From contig CAMDGW010000144.1 of assembly GCA_945897695.1 (NCBI GenBank), forward strand, positions 1 through 6,317: 6,317 nucleotides of DNA, read 5' to 3'. A program made the position numbers and the translations under genes. Under the pieces are notes generated by a model, which worked only from the letters and a program-made list of their open reading frames with translations, was not told the origin of the DNA and did not search any database. Of this stretch, positions 1 to 5,267 are shown piece by piece. The stretch comes from Pseudobacteriovorax antillogorgiicola. Lineage in GTDB: Bacteria > Bdellovibrionota_B > Oligoflexia > Oligoflexales > RGVZ01. Every line of letters begins with the position of its first letter. The first letter of the stretch is position 1.

Positions 1-1592
1 AAATATGGAGTGATCTTGATCATCTGAAAAAGTCTCTAAATGGAGAGTTTTCAGAGGCTGTGCGCGGAAGTAAGCGGTTTGTTGTTCTTAATGACGACCT
101 TGTGGCATCTCTCTGGAAGACACCTGGTGGTCGTAAAGAATTAGAAAAAGACTATGAATTAAGTGCCTACGCTAGTCTTGACGTATCCGCACGAGGCGAC
201 ATGGTTGTGCTGACGGTTCGACTTTTATCACCGAGCCTTGACACCAGACTTCAGGAAAGTGAAGTTGTCTCGCGGAAGGCTCTCTCAGAGTCAACACGAG
301 ATCAGTCTTCTGCTAGATTAGTAGATTTAGTCATGCGCATGATCAATCGTCTCCCGATTGATGCTCATGTCACAAGCGTAAGCGGAAGCTATGTTACCCT
401 GTCTGGCGGAGCGGATCAGGGCATCAAAAGCGGGAACACGTTTGATGTCTTCTTAGCAAAAATTGAAAGTCTTCATCCGGCCATCGGAAGCTGGATATCT
501 TTTTCCACGTCAAAGACAGGATCTGTCGAAGTCATTGAAGTTAAATCTCAGAGCTCAATTGCGCGCATATCTGCACTAACCCATGAAAATGCGATTAAGC
601 CGGGTAACGGAATATTGATTGAGGCCATCTCAGGTCGTAGCCGTTTTGCAAGGGCAGAAGAGGCGAGCATGATGCAGTCAGCCAATGAGCAGCAAGGAGC
701 CATCGCCGCGCCAGTTCCTGTTCAAAAGCCCGTTGAACCAGCGCTATCCGCGGTGACGACGCCAGAGACCAAGCCCCTACCGAAAGCTCCCGAGAAGGTT
801 CCTGTCGAACCAGAGTCGCAAACACAAACTCAAGCTAAACCCGAAACAGACGCCTCGCTTGCCAAGCCAGATGAAGCCCCTGTTACTATTGGCGACCATC
901 CACCTGAAACCGACAACTTCACCGCCCGCTTAATTCCAAAGGGTAGTGAGCTAAAAACCTGGATCGGGATGAAGATGTGGTCCATTTCAGGGTCTGCAAG
1001 TGCTGCAGCGCAGCTTCCGCCATGGATTGTGAACTCAGCCGGTGGCTCTGTTCACCGAAAATTCTCGGACACGATCGACTGGAGCTACGGACTTGACTTG
1101 GGCTATGGCCCCACCGGTAAGGGTAGCTTTTTTGGGTATAACCTACACGCCTCGGGCCGGTGGCATATGTATCAAAAAGATATTCTTCCTGGCGCCGACG
1201 ATGTTTTCTTTGGTTTGATGTCGACGATGAGCAGTGCAAGCATTAGCAAAGAAACAAGCGGCGGATACAACATGACGACCATCATGCTTACGATTGGAGT
1301 TCATGGATGGGCTAAGCCAGAGTTCCTTGGAGATAAAATTGAATGGACAGGGGAAATCTTCTACCCGCTCTATTACTCCGGAGAATATGGCGTCAAAGGA
1401 ATCTACAGGCCGATTCTTTCAGGCTCTAGTACATCTTTCAAAGTTGGTGGCTACATTGGAGATCGTCCAGCTGAGGGTTGGCAATACGGAGCTGCCATTG
1501 ATTATGAGTCCAGCTCGTGGGAGCTTGAAAAAAGTAAGACCGCCAAAGTTGGATCCCTTGGTATTTTGGCTCTTGCTCGCAGAAACATCTAA
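1..1592 (+). CDS. Envelope protein: TolB/CsgG-like + FlgT_C-like periplasmic part, Pro-rich linker, C-terminal beta-barrel-like domain (5' truncated)
   Basis: The reading frame is open to the left window edge (first full codon at 3), so the true start and any signal peptide lie outside. A GTG at 60 is in frame, but the conserved-looking helix-strand pattern begins before it. Numbering from that GTG, residues 1-100 (RFVVLND, then alternating strands) resemble the TolB-N/CsgG/FlgT middle fold. Residues 101-190 match the FlgT C-terminal pattern (VTSVSGSYVTLSGGADQGIK, then G-x-V-E-V and KPGNGI). Residues about 215-285 form a Pro/Lys/Glu-rich linker. Residues 287-510 alternate polar and hydrophobic/aromatic residues with many Gly, Trp and Tyr, as in outer-membrane barrels, but the protein ends RRNI rather than in the usual aromatic residue. 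FlgT domains act in periplasmic assembly of the flagellar basal body; a flagellar role here is not shown. I infer an outer-membrane protein with a periplasmic assembly or binding module. It could be co-transcribed with the downstream lipoprotein. Confidence 0.75.
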   Translation, partial: IWSDLDHLKKSLNGEFSEAVRGSKRFVVLNDDLVASLWKTPGGRKELEKDYELSAYASLDVSARGDMVVLTVRLLSPSLDTRLQESEVVSRKALSESTRDQSSARLVDLVMRMINRLPIDAHVTSVSGSYVTLSGGADQGIKSGNTFDVFLAKIESLHPAIGSWISFSTSKTGSVEVIEVKSQSSIARISALTHENAIKPGNGILIEAISGRSRFARAEEASMMQSANEQQGAIAAPVPVQKPVEPALSAVTTPETKPLPKAPEKVPVEPESQTQTQAKPETDASLAKPDEAPVTIGDHPPETDNFTARLIPKGSELKTWIGMKMWSISGSASAAAQLPPWIVNSAGGSVHRKFSDTIDWSYGLDLGYGPTGKGSFFGYNLHASGRWHMYQKDILPGADDVFFGLMSTMSSASISKETSGGYNMTTIMLTIGVHGWAKPEFLGDKIEWTGEIFYPLYYSGEYGVKGIYRPILSGSSTSFKVGGYIGDRPAEGWQYGAAIDYESSSWELEKSKTAKVGSLGILALARRNI

Positions 1593-1630
1593 ATGATTCT
1601 TATGTCTCGCACGTAAGTTTATCCACCTCA

Positions 1631-1636
1631 CAGGAG
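1631..1636 (+). promoter_or_regulatory. Ribosome binding site deciding the lipoprotein start
   Basis: CAGGAG lies 8 nt before ATG 1645. This spacing favours ATG 1645 over the in-frame TTG at 1639, which would be only 2 nt from the site. Confidence 0.75.
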
Positions 1637-1644
1637 ATTTGATT

Positions 1645-2097
1645 ATGCGTCATTTGATGATTTCACTATTGGTCATGGTTTTGATCACAAGTTGCCGATC
1701 AACAACCCCTAGCGCATCCAACCATTTGAGCAGCGCAGTCAATGCGACAAATGACCTCAACGGATATGATTTTTCGGGCCCGAAGACCATGGAAGCAGCG
1801 CCCAAGGATATGATCTGTACTGCATTGGTCAGAGCCGAGGAGGTCGCCTGCCAAGATGTGAAGGGAAAAACTATTTTGGCAAATAAATGTCAAGTTATGT
1901 GTTCGATACCAATTGCCCCAAAAGGCAAAGTGGCTGGTTATAACTTCAAAAGCTTTATCATCACTGATGCCTTACCTGCGGGCAAGGTCTGTGCTGCAGT
2001 TGTATCACCAGAACATGAAGCCTGCCTTAAAGCTGGCGGCAAAGTAACTATCGCAGAGAAGTGCTCAGCACTTTGCTCTGTTAGGATCAGCCGATAA
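1645..2097 (+). CDS. Cysteine-rich lipoprotein with two tandem four-Cys modules
   Basis: This 150-residue protein starts at ATG 1645, placed by CAGGAG 8 nt upstream. Residues 1-16 form a short type II signal peptide (MRHLMISLLVMVLITS) with lipobox ITS-C. The lipidated residue would be Cys17, and Arg at +2 is not the Asp inner-membrane retention signal, so outer-membrane anchoring is likely. A Ser/Thr/Asn-rich tether (18-39) follows. Residues 40-97 and 98-150 are two copies of one module. Each begins GY[DN]F and carries cysteines spaced C-x10-C-x12-C-x3-C (Cys58, 69, 82, 86 and Cys116, 127, 140, 144), all offset by exactly 58 residues. The even number of cysteines per copy suggests two internal disulphides in an oxidising compartment, which is inference. 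I do not recognise the family and assign no function. It lies 52 bp after the barrel-fusion gene and converges on the phosphoesterase gene, stop to stop, with a 6-bp gap. Confidence 0.85.
   Translation: MRHLMISLLVMVLITSCRSTTPSASNHLSSAVNATNDLNGYDFSGPKTMEAAPKDMICTALVRAEEVACQDVKGKTILANKCQVMCSIPIAPKGKVAGYNFKSFIITDALPAGKVCAAVVSPEHEACLKAGGKVTIAEKCSALCSVRISR
1762..2094 (+). repeat. Internal tandem duplication encoding two Cys4 modules
   Basis: Unit 1 (1762-1935) and unit 2 (1936-2094) have a period of 174 bp (58 codons). A gapless alignment of the first 51 residues of each gives 19 identical positions, including GY.F, all four cysteines, a Gly-Lys pair and A-x-K-C. The DNA copies have diverged, so this is an old duplication kept at protein level rather than a recent DNA repeat. 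Confidence 0.85.
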
Positions 2098-2103
2098 TTT
2101 TGC

Positions 2104-2844
2104 TTACTCGGGCGTTAGTCTTGTTAATGATCCATCTTGTGTGATTACAAGACAGGACGGCTGGTGCCAGCTTGTCACGCTTAAGATCCGCCGACCATCT
2201 TCTAAAACTTCGTCATAGGGATGATGAAAGTGTCCGAATATAATCGTATCTACTCCTGATTGATTTAGAAAATCTTTTGCGCAAGCAATAATGTGGTCAT
2301 GGCGAAGCACCCTGTATTTGTCTTTCTTGCGCGATGTTCGCGCAAACCACAAAGTCATCTGATCCAATAATCGCTGCGGCGTTAAAAAAGCCAGCACACT
2401 CACAAACCGACTTCGGATGAAGGAGCGAAAAATTTGGTATTTTACATCTCGCTTTAATAAATCACCGTGGGTGATCAAAACCTTTTTCCCTTGGGGGCTA
2501 GTCCAAACTCGGCCTTCGCTCGAGAGAATCTCAAAGCTAAAGATATTCTCAAGACCTTCCATGCCAAATTCGTGATTACCCTGAACAAACCAAACCGTCG
2601 CCCCGCTTTTGGCAAGTGCATCTAAGCCCTTAAGGAGTCTCAGATACTTATTTTGGAAATAGGTTCCCCAGCCAAAGAAGAAATCAAAGATATCTCCGTT
2701 TAACACTAGCCCTTTAGCGCCAGAAGCCACTGCCGACTCCACAAGCGAGCACAGCAATAAGTACCGCTCGTCATGCTCTGTTTTCACATGGGTATCACTG
2801 ACGACGATTAATGCGGCATTTTTGGGGAGATGAAAGGTCTTCAA
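2104..2844 (-). CDS. LpxH-like metallophosphoesterase (UDP-2,3-diacylglucosamine diphosphatase type)
   Basis: The 246-residue length is near that of E. coli LpxH (240). The calcineurin-like metal-site motifs appear in order: SDTH (Asp17, His19), NGDIFD (Asp51), GNHE (Asn90, His91), THGD (His126) and GHFHHP (His205, His207). The segment HGDLLKRDVKYQIFR (126-140) matches the LpxH signature HGD-x-L-x3-D-x2-YQ-x-FR. LpxH hydrolyses UDP-2,3-diacylglucosamine to lipid X at the cytoplasmic face of the inner membrane, the fourth step of lipid A synthesis. The Arg-Lys-rich, hydrophobic 140-175 region could be the membrane-docking lid. Unlike canonical LpxH (GNRD), this protein has GNHE, so another phosphoesterase substrate is possible. 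The start is TTG at 2844: an in-frame TAG lies 9 nt upstream and no alternative start occurs before SDTH. GAGGAAA at 2862-2856 is the likely ribosome site. It converges with the lipoprotein gene and diverges from the barrel gene. Confidence 0.8.
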   Translation of the reverse strand: MKTFHLPKNAALIVVSDTHVKTEHDERYLLLCSLVESAVASGAKGLVLNGDIFDFFFGWGTYFQNKYLRLLKGLDALAKSGATVWFVQGNHEFGMEGLENIFSFEILSSEGRVWTSPQGKKVLITHGDLLKRDVKYQIFRSFIRSRFVSVLAFLTPQRLLDQMTLWFARTSRKKDKYRVLRHDHIIACAKDFLNQSGVDTIIFGHFHHPYDEVLEDGRRILSVTSWHQPSCLVITQDGSLTRLTPE

Positions 2845-2899
2845 TTGGGGCTAACTTTCCTCAAATTTATCTTTTGATCCTACAGGATAACCCGCGGCA
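2845..2899. other. Short divergent intergenic region
   Basis: Only 55 bp separate the two divergent starts (139 bp if the barrel gene starts at 2984). I see the minus-strand GAGGAAA but no convincing -35/-10 pair for either direction. On the minus strand, TTCACC-18-TATCCT within roughly 2880-2915 is a weak candidate for the phosphoesterase gene and overlaps the first codons assigned to the barrel gene. Confidence 0.4.
2856..2862 (-). promoter_or_regulatory. Ribosome binding site for the TTG start of the LpxH-like gene
   Basis: The minus strand reads GAGGAAA here, 11 nt before the TTG at 2844. The spacing is longer than usual. With the in-frame TAG at 2851-2853 it fixes the start, because no ATG or GTG is available. 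Confidence 0.5.
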
Positions 2900-4261
2900 A
2901 TGCCTAAGGTGAAGCCTGACTTTTTACGAATCCTAAGAATCGGGACCGTAAATACCTTTCCTCGAACGGCCGATTATTGCCTCATGTGGAGATATGCCTT
3001 TAATTTTTGGCAATTAAGCTTGCGCGGATCTTTTGCGCTGGCCCTTGGATGGCTATTATTCAATTCCTCCATGAGCAGAGCAGAGACCACCAATAAGCGT
3101 CTGATTTTGCCAGGAGCGCGTGCCCAGGCCCTCGGCGGAGCATTCACCGCCGTGGCAGATGATGCATCGGCTAGCTGGTACAACCCAGCAGGCCTTGGGC
3201 AGTTCAATGGGTCAGGCTTTAGTCTAACTGTTAATAACTATTCTAGATCACATAAGGACGTGGCGGGGAGAACGACTCAGTCCAAGATTGCTGAAAACTC
3301 CTCTTCGATCTATCCAGGCTTTGCAGGAGGCCACGCGAAATTTGGAGGAATTGCCCTTGGATGGTCTTACTTCACCGTCGAGCAGCAAAATACGGACGAA
3401 TCCCAAAAGCTTGAAATCCCTGCCTCACAGACAAGTGGGGCATACCAGTATGACCGCGCCGAGTTGACATCAGGGAACATGATCTATGCGGGACTTAGCA
3501 CTGCCATTCCCCTAGGCAAATACATCTCGCTTGGAGTCAGTGAATTCTATTATCGCCGGCAAAAGCAGACGGCCTTAAAAGAAAGATCTCTTTTCGAATC
3601 AGGCATATTTTATGACAGCTTTGTTCGTCAAAGCACGCGCAACGAAGGAACTTTGACCACTGCAGGCATCATGCTAAAAACAAGCGCCGTCAGCCTTGGC
3701 CTATCAGCAAAAATACCAAAAGCCCTTTCAGACAAGACCGATCTTGAGACAAGCTCCATTATCTACGCCGAAACAACGCCAGAGCTCTCATCTGAAACCC
3801 GGCAAACGCACCGGGAAGATGAGCTGATTGTTCGTACTTGGTCTCTTGGGATGGCATTCAAACCATCGACTTGGGCTTTGTTTAGCGCTGATCTCATTCA
3901 TTATCCGGCCACCAAAACCCCATGGCCCAATACTGGTGGTTTTGACACTAAAGACGTTACTGATTGGAGTGTTGGGATCGAGCTCTCCGCAGGATCTTTG
4001 GTTGTCGATGGGGGTGTTTTCACCAATAGCTCCCTTGTGATGACACCCAAGCCGTCCCTGGTCTCGAGCGAGCCAGCGCGTATTGATTATCAGGGGTTTT
4101 CCTGCGGTCTTGGATTAAAGTCTAAGCAGTCTGAGACTCAAATCATTATGGTTCGTCAGCTGGGAGCTGGCAAAACCCAGCTCATCCAAGGTGATTTATC
4201 CTTGCAAGATATTTCAATAGAAACCCAAAGCTTTAGTATCTCCAGCCGTTATCTATTTTAA
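2900..4261 (+). CDS. FadL/PorV-type outer-membrane beta-barrel protein
   Basis: From ATG 2900 the protein is 453 residues. The N-terminal block PGARAQALGGAFTAVADD followed by WYNPAGL (71-98) is the hallmark of the OmpP1/FadL and PorV/UPF0164-like barrels, where this region forms the N-terminal hatch. The remainder is alternating-strand sequence rich in Gly, Ser and aromatics, and it ends SISSRYLF with the C-terminal Phe recognised by BAM. A signal peptide is visible at residues 29-61 (from MWRYAFNFWQ, hydrophobic core FALALGWLLF, cleavage after SRA), so the true start may be ATG 2984 (Met29). That codon lacks a clear ribosome site, whereas ATG 2900 has only a weak AGGAT 11 nt upstream. Family members include the long-chain fatty acid transporter FadL and PorV of type IX secretion. 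The substrate here cannot be read from sequence. The gene is apparently monocistronic. Confidence 0.8.
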   Translation: MPKVKPDFLRILRIGTVNTFPRTADYCLMWRYAFNFWQLSLRGSFALALGWLLFNSSMSRAETTNKRLILPGARAQALGGAFTAVADDASASWYNPAGLGQFNGSGFSLTVNNYSRSHKDVAGRTTQSKIAENSSSIYPGFAGGHAKFGGIALGWSYFTVEQQNTDESQKLEIPASQTSGAYQYDRAELTSGNMIYAGLSTAIPLGKYISLGVSEFYYRRQKQTALKERSLFESGIFYDSFVRQSTRNEGTLTTAGIMLKTSAVSLGLSAKIPKALSDKTDLETSSIIYAETTPELSSETRQTHREDELIVRTWSLGMAFKPSTWALFSADLIHYPATKTPWPNTGGFDTKDVTDWSVGIELSAGSLVVDGGVFTNSSLVMTPKPSLVSSEPARIDYQGFSCGLGLKSKQSETQIIMVRQLGAGKTQLIQGDLSLQDISIETQSFSISSRYLF

Positions 4262-4305
4262 TAAATTCTATCAAAATGGTTCTATGCCAGATGCACAGGG
4301 CAGCC

Positions 4306-4326
4306 AGCAGTCTTCGCTGCTATATT
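4306..4326 (+). terminator. Possible weak hairpin terminator after the barrel gene
   Basis: AGCAG-TCTTCG-CTGCT forms a 5-bp stem with a 6-nt loop, followed by ATATT, 44 nt after the stop codon. There is no true T-run, and the 3' arm overlaps a candidate -10 element, so this is weak. Confidence 0.25.
4318..4326 (+). promoter_or_regulatory. Candidate extended -10 promoter for acpP
   Basis: TGCTATATT fits the extended -10 form TGn-TATAAT with one mismatch. No good -35 is present at normal spacing. It would give a 5' leader of about 90 nt before acpP. Confidence 0.3.
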
Positions 4327-4353
4327 TAAGAGCGCTCAAACAAAAATAACCAG

Positions 4354-4383
4354 TTGCAAGTCCAGCTTTCGGTAGGTTACAAA
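4354..4383 (+). promoter_or_regulatory. Alternative sigma70-like promoter for acpP
   Basis: TTGCAA (4354-4359) and TACAAA (4378-4383) are separated by 18 bp, each matching four of six consensus bases. It would start transcription near 4390, leaving a leader of about 35 nt that contains the ribosome site TGGAG (4411-4415). Confidence 0.35.
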
Positions 4384-4424
4384 CGAACACTAACTAAGTT
4401 CATTGTTGTCTGGAGTATTATTAA

Positions 4425-4670
4425 ATGAGCAACCTTTCACTTGAAGATCGCGTCAAGCAACTCGTCGTTAAACAACTAGGCGTTGAAGAAAGCGCAGTTG
4501 TTGGCAAAGCCAAGTTCATTGAAGATCTCGGCGCTGATTCCTTAGATATCGTTGAATTAGTCATGGCAATGGAAGAAGCCTTTGGCGTCGACATACCTGA
4601 TGAAGAGGCGGAGAACATCCGCACCGTTGATGACGCTGTACAGTTCATCAAAAGAGCAGGCGAAGCTTAA
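4425..4670 (+). CDS. acpP: Acyl carrier protein
   Basis: This 81-residue acidic protein has the ACP hallmark GADSLDIVELVMAMEEAF. Ser39 in the DSL motif is the site where holo-ACP synthase attaches 4'-phosphopantetheine. The four-helix pattern is complete, with the usual DIPDEEAENIRTVDDAV in helix III. Holo-ACP carries growing acyl chains in cytoplasmic type II fatty acid synthesis and donates hydroxyacyl groups to LpxA and LpxD for lipid A. Length and sequence are ordinary for AcpP. ATG 4425 has TGGAG 9 nt upstream. The gene lies after a 163-bp intergenic region with candidate promoters and is closed by a strong hairpin, so it is probably transcribed alone. fabF, its usual downstream partner in this cluster, is absent here. 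Only the identity of the specific ACP paralogue is in mild doubt, since no other fab gene is adjacent. Confidence 0.97.
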   Translation: MSNLSLEDRVKQLVVKQLGVEESAVVGKAKFIEDLGADSLDIVELVMAMEEAFGVDIPDEEAENIRTVDDAVQFIKRAGEA

Positions 4671-4679
4671 TCAGCAAAA

Positions 4680-4720
4680 CGGGGTCCTTACGGGGGCCCC
4701 GATTGCTTTGTAGCTTTTGC
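4680..4720 (+). terminator. Rho-independent terminator after acpP
   Basis: CGGGGTCC (4680-4687) pairs with GGGCCCCG (4694-4701) through 8 bp including one G-T wobble, with a 6-nt loop. The T-rich stretch ATTGCTTTGTAGCTTTT follows. It starts 9 nt after the acpP stop. It may be partly read through, because no distinct promoter is evident before rpiB. Confidence 0.75.
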
Positions 4721-4751
4721 GCAAAATCCCTCGCACCAGGAGTTATCACCT

Positions 4752-5219
4752 ATGGCACTGACTATTGGTATCGGAGCCGATCACGCCGGCAAGGAACTCA
4801 AACAATTAATCGCAGAAATGCTACGACTCACAGAACATCATGTGGTCGACTACGGCGTAGCTGCTGACTGCAAAACGTCTGTGGACTATCCTGATTATGC
4901 CGCTGCCGTAGCGAGTGATGTTTCAAATGGTAAACTGGATGCCGGAATTCTTGTATGCGGCACTGGCATTGGCATGCAAATAGCGGCCAATAAGTTTCCA
5001 GGCGTGCGCGCAGCAACCGTCTGGGATGAATTTTCAGCTAAAATGGCGAAAGAGCACAATAACGCAAACATTCTTTGCCTCGGCGCTAGAACGACCAATC
5101 ACATGCGAGCCACAGAGCTAGTAAAACTTTGGCTAGACACCCCTTTTGGTGGAAGTCGCCACCAAGCACGCCTTGACAAGATCCGAGAAGTCGAGCGAAG
5201 AACTAGCGTTGGTCACTAA
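4752..5219 (+). CDS. rpiB: Ribose-5-phosphate isomerase B
   Basis: This 155-residue protein matches the RpiB/LacAB family. It interconverts ribose 5-phosphate and ribulose 5-phosphate in the cytoplasmic non-oxidative pentose phosphate pathway. Visible landmarks are GADHAG (8-13, Asp10-His11), DYPDYA (45-50), CGTGIGM (69-75), AANKFPGVRA (78-87), EHNNANILCLGAR (101-113) and GGSRHQAR (133-140). Cys69 corresponds to the catalytic base Cys66 of E. coli RpiB, which separates it from the Cys-lacking actinobacterial branch. His102 is the likely ring-opening residue, and Arg136 and Arg140 bind phosphate. E. coli has GGRH where this protein has GSRH, with the Arg and His retained. ATG 4752 has CCAGGAG 9 nt upstream. 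It lies 48 bp before glyA with no terminator between, so the two are probably co-transcribed. A LacA/B-type isomerase is unlikely given the glyA context. Confidence 0.95.
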   Translation: MALTIGIGADHAGKELKQLIAEMLRLTEHHVVDYGVAADCKTSVDYPDYAAAVASDVSNGKLDAGILVCGTGIGMQIAANKFPGVRAATVWDEFSAKMAKEHNNANILCLGARTTNHMRATELVKLWLDTPFGGSRHQARLDKIREVERRTSVGH

Positions 5220-5267
5220 ATAAGCTTCTGGAAACTCAATCAGCTGACAACAGCGGAGGATCAAATC

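Noticed and set aside
60..62. GTG at 60 as the true start of the first gene
   Set aside because: The frame stays open to the window edge with coding-like sequence (IWSDLDHLKKSLNGEF) before it, and a start here would leave no signal peptide for a protein with a barrel-like domain.
595..1239. Antisense open frames opposite the first gene (595-825 and 919-1239)
   Set aside because: Their translations are low-complexity and Ser/Arg-rich with no recognisable domain or ribosome site, and they lie fully inside a well-supported coding region.
1593..1644. Separate promoter or terminator between the first two genes
   Set aside because: No hairpin with T-run and no credible -35/-10 pair is visible; only the ribosome site is clear.
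2059..2073. Perfect inverted repeat AAGTGCTCAGCACTT near the convergent stops, as a terminator or operator
   Set aside because: It lies inside lipoprotein codons for conserved Lys-Cys-Ser-Ala-Leu residues, has a one-base centre and no T-run on either strand.
5220..5267. Glycine or tetrahydrofolate riboswitch before glyA
   Set aside because: The 48-bp gap is too short for either and contains only a ribosome site.
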